DNA of 64,000 nt from Cynocephalus volans. Its lineage: Eukaryota; Chordata; Mammalia; Dermoptera; Cynocephalidae. Numbering within the stretch: position 1 is the first letter of the stretch; every line of letters starts with the position of its first letter. The stretch covers positions 32,529,864 to 32,593,863 of the forward strand of contig NC_084465.1 of the NCBI RefSeq assembly GCF_027409185.1, read 5' to 3'. Shown here one piece after another: positions 25,721-38,900 of the stretch. The notes under the pieces are model-generated. The model had not been told where the DNA came from and searched no databases. It saw only the letters and a program-made list of their open reading frames with translations. The position numbers and the translations under genes are program-made.

Positions 25721-28700
25721 CATTCTCCATGGATCGGAGACTGACTTGCCAAGCATTGGAGAGGAATAGGGCGTCCAATTCATCCTGGCAAGGGAGTCCC
25801 TAATAAGGGAGATGAAACGCACTCCGGTAAGGGAATCACAGGTGGCTTTCGATTAGCGATTGGATGCCTGCGGCAGGTCGGAGTTAGGTCTTTTCAATCC
25901 TGGAGATATTTTTTCCTTCTCTTTACTTTTAAAATATGGATTATTCATTAACAGAAGGGGAGACTGAACATACATTACAACTCCAATGTCTCCTTAAAGC
26001 AGCAGGCTGTAAGTAACTGAATGGCAGCTTGTTAAACTGTTAGTGGATATTAAACAGCCATGTCCTTGATACCTCAAGGAAGGGAGCCTTAAGATAAAAA
26101 TTTGGGAGCAAATTGGTCACTGGTTAATTATGCAATGGGTCTTGTTAAGTCTTCCCACCTAACAACTAGGAATCTATGTCAAGTCTCTCTGAGACCTATC
26201 CAAGACCTTAACAAAAAACTAAAACATGTTTATGTCACCAGAAAAGGATAAAACTTAATCTTTACCAGTGACTAAGAGAACTTTAAATTGGACAATCTAA
26301 AGTAAAAGAAGTTAATATTTCTTTACAGTGTTTGTTTGAGCACGTTTTTCTTTCTCATCTGCACGATGCTTCTCTCTTAAAAGCAGTGGTTCTTTTCTTA
26401 ACTGCACATGCTACTCTTTTTCTCTGAAGACTCTGGAGTTTTATGAAGAAAAGCAGCCATGGCACCAACCAGACCCCTTTTCGGTCTACTGCTCTTCTCC
26501 TAAAAAAACTCAAGAGTCAAATGGTTTCATCTCTGATTGGTGGCTCAGCTCTGGAGCTCAGTAATCTCACTATAGAAACAAAAACTAACCTAAAATCTAA
26601 CTACATGGTCTCAAATTTTCTGGCATCTTAAACAGACTTCTAAATTCTCTTCTAGTCTCATCTATGTATTTCTTCACAAAATTCTATGCTATCTTCCTAA
26701 AGGAAGAAAATCTTCTCTGCATCTTCTTGAAAAGTTTTGCATACTTTGCTTTACAATATAAATTTGTTTTCTTGCTTTCTTTAAGGCAAGGTGAAGCCTC
26801 ACCAATAAGTCTTTTGGAAAAAACACAATCTAAACCTGACTGTTCTTTTTACTAGTGAGCTTTTTTTTTTTACATCTTGAACAAAACCTATAAGATCTTT
26901 GTTCTTGTTGTTTATGTCTGCATATATGTATGTGTAAGATGTATGTTATGTCTATATGTTCATGTCTGTTTGTGTAATCGTTTTATATGCAAGGTACCAA
27001 ATTGGCTTATAATTAATGCATGCTCATTAAATAAATAAGTATACTTTTCAAGTTCACGTTACTTAAATTTTCTGAAGTTTTGATAAATATATTTTCAAAA
27101 TTTGATTCAAATCTTTTACCTAAATTTGTCTCAAGGTCAACATGTCTCCTTGTTATCTCAGCTCTGCCTCCTGGCCATGCTGGGAAAGACAATATCTTTT
27201 AGACATAGATAGTGAATACCGCCCTCTGCCTCTCTGTATTCCACATGGCTCCAAATGCCACGTGGAAACCTGGGACCTGAAATGGCTAGTGAAAAGAACC
27301 CTATGCCAAATATCACATAGGCTCCAGTTAGCATTAACTGATAAGGGTATAGATCTAACACACCAAGTTTTTGGCTGGGAAATTATAAATACGTATTTGG
27401 TAAAAATAGCTAAAACTCAAACTGGGCTTTGTATAGTTTGCTCTGATAAATGGACATCTATTTACTAACCTAAATGTATAAAAATGTTCTTAGCAGCACA
27501 CATCGCTGACTGGGTTTACTAGTCAAACAGGATTACTAAAGATCTTTTCACTTAACTGCTCTTGATGCAAAGTTGTAAAAGGTTTTCTTTGTCCCTTAGA
27601 TAACTGGTTTAAAAAACTTATTTCATGATAAGTTCTTGTGCTCTCTGCCTTTGAAACCCTGTCACTTTGATTTTATTTTTGTAGTAATTTGTGATTTTAT
27701 TCAACTAAATGTTTTAAGCCTTTTGTTATTTAACAAAACTTTCCAAAACCAGATTCTGAAAGCTCAACATTTTAGCTTTAACTTTGAGGAATTCCAAGGG
27801 CCCTGGAGCTTCTCAAAGGATATATAAAAGATGTATCAAAACTAATTGGCTTATTAAATACATTAAGCTATATGGGAAAGCATTGTCAGTACTGAAGGTG
27901 TTATGGATATGTGTTCCAGAATCTTGTAAGGTTCTTAAATATCTGTGTCTTGATATAAATGCTACCGGTCATAATCTTGGTTTAATTATAATTTTAAAAT
28001 GTTATGTCTTCAAATATTTCATGAAAAAACTCTGATAGGTACAGTTTTCCAACAAACTTTGAGTTCATTGCTTTAAACTGAAGTTCCAAAATTATAATGA
28101 AGAAACTGATGGGTTTGTGAAATTGTTCACAAAGGTCAAAACAACAAAAGTTAATCGGTAAACTAATTAAAAAGTATGGGTCTTTACAATTTCCTTATTT
28201 TAAAACAGTGCTGGTTTTCCAAATGTAAGAAAACTCTCTCTCTTAAGCTATCTGTAACTAACAACAGTTTGGTAAAATGTCATTTAAAACAGAAGTAAAA
28301 GCATTTGTTTTCTACCTATTTGACCCCCCCCCCAAATTTAGTAAATTTAAGTATCCTTATATTTGTTATGGCAATGTGGCTATTTTTATAAGTTCAATGA
28401 AAATTAACTCTCTCCCGGGCCAGCCCCGTGGCTCACTTGGGAGAGTGCAGCACTAGTAGTGGCTGAAGCCACGGGTATGGATCCTATATATGGATGGCTG
28501 GTGCACTCACTGGCTGAGTGCGGTGCAGACCACACCACACTGAGGGTTGCGGTCCCCTTACTGGTCAAAAAAAAAAAAAATTAATTCTCTCTCTCTTTAT
28601 AACAGGATATAATTTAAAACTTTGGATATAAGATAGCATGTCTCATTTCCAAGCTCTGACCTCTCTTTGTGTTTGCCATAAATTTGGCCCAAACTGCTGC

Positions 28701-29360
28701 TTCATCCTGTTGTTCATCTTTCCCCCTGACGTGGGACAAAACACAACCTGGGAAACAGTCTTCCCAGCAACGTGGGACAAATCACTGAACGAAAGTGAGC
28801 CAAGATGCTTCTTTCAATCACCACCTGGGAAAGAGCCTTCCCAACACCGAGAGATTTATGCAATGAAAATTAAGACCTTTTCAATCTAGATATTGATCAT
28901 CAATGCTTTCATGAAGAATGCCTTGATCATAAAGCGGGAAATAACATCTCTACAAAAGCAGTTCTCTAAATTTTCCTGGCCTTAAAGAGTGTGTTTGTAA
29001 CTTGGATGAGACATCCTATTCTTAAACAAAAGACTTGTAATTCATCAAAAATTTTACAAAAGACTAGATGCTCTGAAAGCAGTAATGTCCTGAACAGTTT
29101 TAACATTGAACTCTCTGGACTCAGAATCAACTATTTTACGGACCATTCCAGAGTTTCAACAATTGGTAATTACACCCAATTCACAGCACCTGGAGTGATG
29201 CCGCTGCAGCCACCCTGAGAGACAATGACATCTCCAGTCCTCACCTGAAGTAAATTAAAAGGACTTGCCACCCTAATTGATACTAACTTTGCTTTAACAA
29301 AATGCTTTTTGTCTTAACTGTGCTAACCTGATCTATAGCTCTTACCTTTTCTTTTAAATA
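25721..29360 (+). pseudogene. Degraded internal region of an endogenous retrovirus
   Basis: Roughly 3.6 kb lies between the primer site and the 3' polypurine tract, far less than a full gag-pol-env set. A short frame from an ATG at 25936 is where gag would begin; it closes within about 25 codons. The longest frames, 27142-27468 and 28638-28889, are about 108 and 83 residues and lie where env would be expected. I cannot assign either to a known protein. No reverse transcriptase, protease or integrase motif was seen. The provirus cannot encode a working product and is also interrupted by a SINE at 28418-28580. Confidence 0.6.
28418..28580 (+). mobile_element. Dimeric tRNA-Ile-derived SINE, colugo CYN type
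   Basis: Two tRNA-like units lie in tandem. The first starts GGCCAGCC, with an A-box-like TGGCTCACTTGG and a B-box-like GGTATGGATCC. The second starts GGCTGGTGCACTCACTGG and ends CCCCTTACTGGTC, mirroring the folded ends of tRNA-Ile. A 14-base A run closes it at 28567-28580. Imperfect target duplications, ttaactctctc (28404-28414) and ttaattctctctc (28581-28593), flank it. From memory, dermopteran CYN SINEs are tRNA-Ile-derived monomers and multimers. The assignment is recall, not a search. Confidence 0.7.
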
Positions 29361-29376
29361 AATAAAACAGAGGAGA
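29361..29376 (+). other. Polypurine tract before the 3' LTR
   Basis: AATAAAACAGAGGAGA lies immediately upstream of the LTR start TGTGG, where the plus-strand primer of a retrovirus belongs. It is interrupted by a T and a C but is otherwise purine. Confidence 0.6.
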
Positions 29377-29938
29377 TGTGGAATATACTATAAAGCATAT
29401 GTACTTCACAGGTCCTGGTTTTCCAAAGCCTTGCAGTTTCAAATATTGACCTTGCAAGGACAGGAAATTTTCCTCAGGCTATAAGTCTCTGTTGCAAGAT
29501 AAGAATTATGGCACAGCAGGTTGCTGGCTCAAAGACAGACTAGTTACTGATTGTTATATAAAGATACTGAGAAATTGATATAAGAAGGAATGTTTGCTAA
29601 GATCAAGCTTGTGTTGATAAGATCACTTAATTGTCTACTGGAATGTCATCTGGCTTGTTTCACTGAAAGTTACCAGCCTATACTGTTAAACTATAACCCC
29701 ACCTTTGTTCTCTTCCTGTAACTTCCTGGTCTGGAAAATAAATGCAGGAAGAGAACCCCAATTCGGTGTTAATTTCCCAAGGAAGGGATGCCTCTCGCTG
29801 GAGGGTGCCTGGGAAGTTAACCTCTTCAGGGCTTCTCACTGCTCAGAAGAGACAGGTTTTGAGTAATCCTTTGCATCTCCGTCATCCAGGGGAAGTGGGG
29901 TGACAAATCCATGGGGGGTGAAGCAACACAAAGCAACA
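29377..29938 (+). mobile_element. Complete 3' LTR of the endogenous retrovirus
   Basis: 562 bp, starting TGTGG and ending AACA, with AATAAA at 29737-29742. The terminal part repeats the sequence at 25577-25699 and, inverted, at 25411-25581, which sets its right edge. The promoter is not obvious; a weak TATA-like 'ttgttatataaag' lies near 29558. Confidence 0.8.
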
Positions 29939-32249
29939 TCTGACATCTGGGAATAAATTAGAATCTGTTCTAACTACACATATTTTGTAATCTAGTACAG
30001 ATTCCTCATTTTAATTCAAATTGTATGTCTGCTTAAGAAACCTGTGACAGGTCTTTTTCAAATTTTTGTTTTTAAAAAATTAAATCTTACTTTCTGACAA
30101 AAGAAATTAAACTAATAGAAAGTTTTAACCTTATTGTCAAGTTGTTAAAATGTCTAGTGATTTTATTCTCATCTTTATTGATGATTAGTTATCTGCTAAG
30201 TAGTAAAAGTTTGTGTTAAGGACACTAAAACAAGCTGGAAGTGCTGTTAGACTTTCTTATAAGCCACTTTATGACTAGGAAAGACCCTCTGTGGAAACCA
30301 TCATCTGGAGGTCTGATATTCAGGGGTCCCAGAGGAGGAGACCACATAAGAACTTCTGAGCTGAGCATCTAGAACAAGAATACAACACAAGTAAAAGCTG
30401 AAGAAGGAGGATGGTACTTCAGGACTCTTGTAACAGAAAAAGCTTTAATATATCAGCTTCAGTTGACCTTGGATGATATTTGGGACACCAGGCTGATAAA
30501 TTTTGCTGCAGGTAGAAATAGGCTGATGCTATAAATTCATCTGGTGATTCGGAATCCCAGTTCTTGTGGTCAGAGGGTAATACTGACATATGGAGGGATT
30601 TCAGGTGCATTTGGCTTCCCTGATCCTGGACATTACCTAAAGTTTGGCTTATACATTTCTCTGCTAATGAGGGAGCGAACTTAGTTATCAGCTCGAGTAT
30701 GAAGAATATCTTATTGAATTTTTTTTATGATTAACTTACTTTTAGAAGATGTAAAAATTATTCTAACTGTTTAGGCTTAGAATATATTGTTTTGAGTGAG
30801 TGAATCAAAGATAATTTTGAACTAAAAATTATGTCATGGCCATAAAGGTGTTTAAATTTCAAGTATAAATTTAACTTTTTCTCCCTAACTAATGTATGAC
30901 CGTTAGGCTAATATTAATTTGCACTAAAGAAGTGTAGTATAGAGAGGAGGAATAGATGGCAGGGCATGGAAAAAAGAAAAACAAAATGTTTTCTTAATAC
31001 CTTCTAGTCCTGAACTGTAATTATCAGAACCAGCATATTGTACTCCCCTTACCCAGGTACAATAAGTAAGATGGATTGCTTGAGTCCCCCACGTTTACTT
31101 GGCCAAAGAGGTCACATTACTCCCAACCAGTACCTTTGTAACCAGGGTCACCAGGGCTAGAAGCCTGTAGCCATGCCACAGAGAATTGACGTTTCCACAG
31201 ACAAAAGCACGTTGAGGTACTCTCAAAAAACAGCTATTTATTAACCAAGAACTATTCCAGATATTATAGGCACCATGGCTAAAAAGAGCTTAATCTGTGC
31301 TTTGTTTCAGGTAGCTTCCTGACTTTGAGCCAAAATTTACTTAATTTGGTTCTATTAAATGAAAGCCTTTAAAAAAAAACAGTTTAATCAGCCTGGGGTA
31401 CAGTAGATTGGGTTCATTCTGTCCTTAATTTGATTAACTCAATAACAATACAATTTAGACAATAATTATTAAAGCTATAGTTTCTGAATTAACCATGTAT
31501 TGGTACATGGCTTTGTCATGTGTTAGCTGGGAGGCATAACACCCTTGGTTGGTTGCCTTTCTTCCTCATGTGATTCTGTTTTTTTAACTTTTCTTTCCAC
31601 TATACTTACACTTTTTTTTACATAAGTGATATCTTAATCTAAGTAGGTTTTCTTTCTCTTCCTGTTCCTGATTCTATAAAGACTTTTAATGCTATTTTCT
31701 ATGCCTTTCAGAGGGTCTGTTATCTCTTTTCCTGAAGTCATGGAATGTTCTTTTCTAGCTGAGCTTCACTACAGTAAATATCCTCTTCATACTGTTCCTG
31801 GAGGCCTCTTCATCTCCTTCACTTATTAAATACCTTGAGTTACAACTATTTTGTCATCCATCAGCTCATAGGTTTTGGGCAATGCTGCTTTCTAGGCTTT
31901 TGCCTACTGGATACTTACGATTTTGAGTGATTACTTTTTGGATGACTATATGCCTCCCCCTCTCTGCCCTTATTATTATTATTTTTTTACAGATTGAATT
32001 GTTTCGTTCACTTCTGTTTCCATTTCCAAACATTTTGGGGGAAATTTATGTCATTTTTCTTTCCACACTAGGTCTGTGTAACAATTTACAATTTAGAGTC
32101 ATCAGCCAACATAGCTTTTAAGAAGCTAATTTCCTATTTCAGACTATTAATAAAGACAAAGTCTGTTCTCTTCTCTTAATGCCTATAAAATATTTTTTAC
32201 ACTTCTCTCTTACCACCTCCCAGATAACTTGCATAACATTAGTTGTGTT
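29939..32249. other. Unassigned sequence
   Basis: No gene and no repeat named with confidence. Thymine-rich stretches are frequent after 30700. Confidence 0.4.
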
Positions 32250-32370
32250 CATTTTCCTACCGAGTATAAGTGTCTTTAAGGCAAAAAATATGCAGCCTTG
32301 CATTTCCCACAGGGATTAGCATACTGCCTTAAACACAGTAGGAAGTTAGTAAACATGTTGTGAATTACAT
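32250..32370 (+). repeat. L2-like 3' end fragment
   Basis: The 'catttcccacagggattagc', 'acacagtaggaagttagtaaac' pattern fits an L2 3' terminus. Confidence 0.5.
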
Positions 32371-33984
32371 ATTGTAGTGGACTGTGCAAATGCCTCCATA
32401 GAACTAGAAATATTGCCATTCAACCTAACACATGGTTTGCATTTTTTCTTCTTAATGTCTTTCAGCTGATGTTTACCACATGTACTTATGCAAATTAATT
32501 TGAATTAACACTGTTTTTATAGTTGGAGATGCTGCATTATGTCTTTTAAAATCCAGGTACCCAATAAGTAGTATCACATTGGTTCTAATCATAACATCAA
32601 ATTCAACAGGGAAGATTTTTGCTTTATTTTTAAGTTAATTGGGCATTTTTTATCCTGGTGTTCAATATTCTGATTGCTTTTGTTTCAAGATATTTAATAT
32701 TTTCCCTTGGCATTTTCTAATTATTACATAAAATACCATAAGAGAATGTACAGGAGCAACGTTTCAGCCTTCTATCTTGTTTTCCTAGTGAGTCCAAAGT
32801 AATTATTTTAGCCTTGTGATCTCTTTTCATAATTTTCCCCTAGTGTTCTGTGATAACATATTCTCCTGATTTAAACTGTAAAACAATTACACTGCAAAAA
32901 ATTAAAAATACAGAAAAAAGCATAAATAAGGAAACAAAAATTATAATCTATAATTCAGGGGGTTATCATTAATGTTTTAGAAGTATATTCATCCACTTTT
33001 TAATAAAAATGTAGTTTAATAGTTTTCTTTTTTCTCTAAAAAGCACATAAACATTTTTTCAGCTCATTAAATATTCTTTTACAGTATTATTTTCAACTTT
33101 TTTGTCTTTTTGATATTTTGACATATCATCATTTATTTTGACAATCTTCTAGTTTTGGATATGAAAGACTATTTTTCTTATTCAAATTCTTATAAATACC
33201 TGTATATTACCTTAAAATATACTTTATGATAAATTAGTTTTCAATGAGTAAATAGCCTTAAGTGTATAGAGAGGGACTTTTGCTGGTGCATGAACTAATG
33301 TGAAATTAAAATTCCTAAAGTTCTGTTGTTTGGTTTTTTACTTCCAGGATCCCTCAGTTATTCCCACTGGTGAGCCTACAATCTGGCCCAGAAGTTTCTA
33401 GGTACTCAGATTGTGATCCTTTTATGAAATACCATAATTAGGGCTGCTCAAAGTACAACTCTGTACTGAAGCATTAATGTGCTCAGGAAGTAAGTGAACA
33501 AATTGTCCATTCAAAGTGTGCCATGGAAAAAAAAAGTTCATTTTCTTTCAGTACTTCTATAATAAGATAGTGTAAATTCTGGTACTGAGTTAATAAAATA
33601 TTGAGACGTAATTAAATTGGGAAGATGTGGAAAGGGAAATAGGAATCATGGTGTAAGAGTGCCATATCAATTGTGTCTGTTAGGATTAGGGTTAGCTGAG
33701 TATAAAATAAAAGTACAAAATAAGACCAGCTTAAATAAACCATAGGCTTACTTCCTCTTAGGTAAGTGAACTTTGGAGATAAACTTCCCAGGACCAACTG
33801 GAAGTTCCATCAAGTAGTGAGGGACCCAGATACCTTTCAAATCACTATTCTGTCATTCCAGTATATTTCCTTCATCCTCAAGTCCAAAGTGGCTGCTGGA
33901 GATCTACTCATGATATCTGTATCCCAGGAAGCAGGAAAGAAGAAGGAAAGAAAAAGAGACCACTTTTTCATTTTTTAATTTCAT
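32371..33984. other. Unassigned AT-rich sequence
   Basis: Part of 32880-33120 may be a very old LINE remnant. No coding evidence. Confidence 0.35.
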
Positions 33985-34960
33985 AATTGAATATAGCATT
34001 CATATAGAAAGTGCCAAATCATGAGAACAAACAGTAACTTATCACAAAGGGAACTCAACTCACCTAAGTAGCCACAATTAAGGTCAAGGAATAGACTGTC
34101 AACAACATCACAGAAGCCCTTCTTTTGCCCCTCCAGTCCCCAGAGCCTCCTCCCCACCCCAAAGATAAGTCTATTCTCACCTCTACCATTATAGATCAAC
34201 CTTTCCTATTTTTGAATTTTCTATAAATGGAAACATACAGTATACATATATGTTAGGTTTTGGATTCTTTAATTTCACATTATTTTTGTAGACTAATCCA
34301 TGTTCTTTTAAGTAGGTACGCTCCAACCAAGTACTTTGAAAATGTCATTTTATGTTTTTCTAGATTCCCTCTTTCCTACTAAGTCACTTGTAAATCTATT
34401 GTTGCAATTTTGTAGGTAATCTGTCTTATTTCTGTTTGTCTTTGCTGTTGAGCATTTTTGTTATGATATGCTTAGGTTCGATTTTCTTTGGATTTATCTT
34501 GCTTGGGGTTTTCAGTGATTCTTAAATCTATGAACGGATTTCCTTCATCAGTTTTGGAAATTATGAGTGCTTATTTCTTCAGAAGTTCTTATTTCTTCAA
34601 GAGTCCCTTTCTCTTCGAATTTCTTCTTTTCTGTCCTATTCTGTGGCTGCTCCCTCCTCCTGCTCCTCCTCCTTTTAGGATTTCAATTATACATAAGTTA
34701 GTGTATATGCCCTGTGTCTTTTATGTTTTTTCTATATTTCCTTCATTTTTGTGTACTCTAACCTAGCCAGATCTTCTGACCTAACTTCTATTTCACTCAT
34801 TTTTTCTTCAGTTACACACAGCATGCTGTTAACCCATCAGTTGAGATCTTAATTTCACTTATTATATTTTTAGTTTAGAATTTTGTACAATAGTCTTTAG
34901 TTTTTGCTAAGATGCTCAATCTTGTCTTTTATTTATTTCATCATATTGGACATAATTAAT
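33985..34960 (-). mobile_element. Old L1M fragments, antisense
   Basis: 33985-34330 resembles an antisense L1M 3' region ('ggtcaaggaatagactgtc', 'tttctataaatggaaacata'). 34400-34960 resembles the antisense 5'/ORF1 portion of an old L1 ('gatttcaattatacataag', 'cttctgacctaacttc'). They may be two pieces of one element with the middle lost, or two insertions. Confidence 0.5.
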
Positions 34961-35535
34961 CTGTCCATATAGTTTGAGGAGTAGGACGATACTCTCTTCC
35001 TTGAGAGACAATTTTTGCTTCTGGCAGGCAGCTAGGGTCACAAGCAATCCCAGATCATTTTAATCCAATGAAGAATTAGGATGATTTGAAGCTCAATTTC
35101 CTGTGATTTCCTCTAAGGGCTGGTCTGTTTCTGGCTCATCTTTTCTCCAAAGGTGTAGTTCTTCACAACCCCAAAGTCTTGGTGGTTTACATGTGCCTGC
35201 CTCTTTGAAGGGCCTTGAATTCCAATTTTTATTTTTTAGCCCAAAAAGTATGTCAAAAGCTCTGCTCAGCTTCTCAGGGAACTTTTCTGGAACCTGCATA
35301 AGCCCTGTGCTATATATTCCATTTATTCCCCTAGGCTCACTATTTGTTTCATACTATTTTACTTTTCTACAGATAGAGCTATTTTCCAGATTTAAATAAT
35401 TGTTCCCCCTCCTGTTCCTTTAGTCCTAGTGGCACTGATGGTTTCTTGTTTTTTTTTTAAACTAGGGACTTCGCCATCCTTTTCTTATTGTTTTTCCTTA
35501 ACCATCCGCACAATTTTGTTCACACAGTCGAGCAC
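34961..35535. other. Unassigned sequence
   Basis: Opposing short frames at 35093-35399 overlap each other and show no domain. Confidence 0.4.
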
Positions 35536-35843
35536 TGAATAATGATGTTTGGTCAATGACAGACCACGTGTACTGCATTGGACCCATAAAGATTACAATG
35601 GAGCTGAGCTCCTATTGCCTAGTGACATCGTAGCTATCATAAAGCCATAGCACAATTACTTTTATAAAAAAATAAATTTAGAGTAGCCTAAGTGTACAGT
35701 GTTTATAAAGTCTACAGTAGTGAACAGTAATGTCCTCAACCTTCAAATTCACTCACTGCTCACTCACTGACTCACTGAGAGCAACTTCCAGTCCTGCAAG
35801 CTCCATTCATGATAGGTGCACTGTACTGGTGTATCATTTATCT
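35536..35843. mobile_element. Left half of a Tigger-like DNA transposon
   Basis: The text 'aatgatgtttggtcaatgac', 'ttacaatggagctgag', 'agcctaagtgtacagtg' and 'cagtcctgcaagctccattc' runs in the order of a common non-autonomous pogo/Tigger-group element. It stops at 'atttatct' (35836-35843), and its continuation is found 4.9 kb away at 40772. It also carries an internal deletion near 35655. Confidence 0.7.
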
Positions 35844-35934
35844 ATTTTTTTAAAAAAATCAAGGTCTATGGTACATTTCACTCACTTTATATATTATTGA
35901 AAAAGTTATAACATTTTATATGTTTTATGAATGA

Positions 35935-38900
35935 TTTCCCCTTTCTCCACATCCTTACCAGCATTTGTTATTCTCAGTCTTTTTGATAATAGCCAGTCTA
36001 ACTATGGTGGGATGATATCTCAATGTGGTTTTGATTTGCATTTCCCTGATGGTTTGTGATGCTGAGCATTTTTTCATGTACCTGTTGGCCATTTGTACGT
36101 CTTCCTTTGAGAAATGCATATTCAGCTCCTTTGCCCATTTTTAAATTGGACTCATTGTTTTTTTATTGTGAAGTTTTTTGAGTTCCTTGTACATTCTTCA
36201 TATTAACTCCTTGTTAGATGTATAGTTTGCACATATTTTCTCCATTCTGTAGGTTTCACTGTGTTGATTGTTTCCTTTGCTGTGCAGAAGCTTTTTAGTT
36301 TGATATAATTCCATTTGTTTATTTTTTCTTTTATTGCTGGTGCATTTAGGGTCTTATTCATAAAGTCTTCTCTCAGTCCTATGCCCTAAAGTGTTTCCCC
36401 TATGTTTTCTTTCAGTAGTTTTATAGTTTCAGGTCTTATACTTAAGTCTTTAATCCATTTTGAGTTTATGGCAAGAGGTACAGGTCTAGTTTCATACATC
36501 TGCATATGGATGTCCAATTTTCCCAGCACCATTTCCTGAAGAGGCAGTCTTTTCCCCAATGTATGTTTTTGTTGCATTTGTCAAAGAACAGCTGGCTTTA
36601 ATTATGCAGGTTGTTGATTTATGGGTTCTCTATTCTGTTTCATTAGTCTGAGTGTCTGTTTTTATGCCAGTACCATGCTGTTTTGGTTACAATAGCTTTG
36701 TAGCATAATTTGAAGTCAAGTAGTGTTATGCCTCCAGCTTTAGTTTTTCCCCTCAGGATTGCTTTGGCTATTGGAGCTCTTTTGTTGTTTCTTATGGATG
36801 TTAGGATTGTTTTTATATTTTGGTGGAGGATGTCATTGGTATTTTGATGGGGATTTCATTAAACCTGTAGATCACTTTGGGTAGTATGGACATTGTCACA
36901 ATGTTTATTCTTCCAATCCAATAGCATGGAATGTCTTTCCACCTTTTCGTGTCCTCTTTAATTTCTTTCAGTAGTGATTTGTAGTTCTCAGTGTAGAGAT
37001 CTTTCACCTCCTTGGTTAAATTCATTACTAGGTATTTCATTTTTTTGGTGATGATTGTAAATGGGCCTGCTTTCTTGATTTCTATTTCAACTAGTTCTTT
37101 ATTGGAATTTTAAAATGCTACTGATTTTTGCATGTTAATTTTGTATCCTTCAACATTACTGCAATTGTTTATCAGCTCTAAGAGTTTTTTAGTAGAGTCT
37201 TTAGGTTTTTCTGTATATAGGATCATGTTATCTGCAAACAAGGACAGCTTAACTTCATCTTTTCCAATCTGGATGCACTTTATTTCTTTCTCTTGCCTGA
37301 TTAGTCTGCTTAGAACTTCTAATACTATGTTAAATAAGAGTGGTAAGAGTGGGCATCCTTGTCTTGCTGCTGTTCCTAAAGGAAAAGCTTTGAGCTTTCC
37401 CCCATTCAGGTTGATATTGGTGGTGGATTTGTTGAATATGGCTTTTATGGTGTTGAAATACTTTCCTTCTATACCTAATTTGCTTCGAGCTTTTATCATG
37501 AAGGATATTGAATTTTGTCAAATGCTTTTTCTGAGTCTATTGAGATAATCATGTTTTCTGTCCTTGATTTTGTTGATGTGGTATATCCCATTTATTGACT
37601 TGCATATGTTGAACATTCCTTACATCCCTGGTATTAATTCCATTTGAGCATTGTATATAATTTTTTGTGTGTTGCTGTATTCTGATTGCTAATATTTTGG
37701 GGGGAATTTTGTGTCTATGTTCATGACAGATATTGGCCTGTAGATTTCTTTTTTGTTGTTTCTTTGTCTGGTTTTGGTATTAGAGTGATGCTGGCCTCAG
37801 AATGATTTTGGGAGAATGGCCTCTGTTTCAATTTTTTGTAATAGGTTGAAGAGGATTTGTGTTAATTCCTCTTTAAAGATTTTGTAGAATTCTGCAATAA
37901 AGCCATACGGTCCTGGGCTCTTCTTTGTTGGGAGACTGCTGATTGCTTCTCTAATCTCACTGCTTTTTATTGATCTGTTTAGGTTTTCTATTTCTTCTTG
38001 GTTCAGTCTTGGTAGTTTGTATGTGAGAAATTTATCCATTTTCTCTTAATTTTCAAATTTGTTTGCATACAGTTGTTTATAATATTCTCTAATGATTCTT
38101 TGTATTTCTGTGATACCAGTTGTAATGTCTCCTTTTTGATTTTAAAATTTTTTTTATTTGGGTCTTCTTTTATTTGTTAACATAGTTAATGGTTTGTCTA
38201 ATTTGTTTATCTTCTCAAAAAATCAACTTTTTGTTTCCTTGATCTTTTGTATCATTTTCAGGTCTCTATTTTATTCAGTTCTGCTCTGGTCTTAATTATT
38301 TCTTTCTGTCTAATACTTTGGGGATTGGGATTTTCTTGATTTTCTAGTTCATTGAGGTATAATGTTAGGTTCTTTATTTGAAGTCTTTCTATTCTTTTGC
38401 TGTAAGCATTTACTGCAATAAACTTTCCTGTTAGTACTACTTTTGCAGTATCCACAGGTGTTGGTATGATGTGTCTTTATTTTCACGAGTTTCGAGAAAT
38501 ACTTTGAATTCCTGTTTGATTTTCCTGTTGGACCCATAGGTCATTCAGGAACCTGTTGTTTATTTTCCATGTATAGTTTCCACAGTTTCACTTGTTATTG
38601 ATTTCCAGTTTTAATCTGTTGTAGTCTGAAAAGATACTTGAAATGATTTTGATTTTTTAAAAATTTGCTGAGACTTGATTTGTGACCTAACATGTGGTCT
38701 ATTCTGAAGAAGCATGTATGTTCTGTAGTTGTTGGATGAAATATTCTGTAGATATCTGCCAGGTTCAATTGGTCTAAACTGCAGTTTAATTTATGTGTTT
38801 TTGTTAATTTGTTGCCTAGATGATCTGTCCAATGCTGAGAGACGCTTTTTCAGGTTTTCCACTATTATTGTGTTGGGATCTATCTCTTTCTTTAGATCTA

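Noticed and set aside
28418..28580. Functional tRNA gene
   Set aside because: The tRNA-like units are mutated, tandem, lack proper arms and end in poly-A with target duplications, which marks a SINE.
37132..37548. 138-codon plus-strand frame
   Set aside because: It is the antisense shadow of L1 reverse transcriptase sequence.
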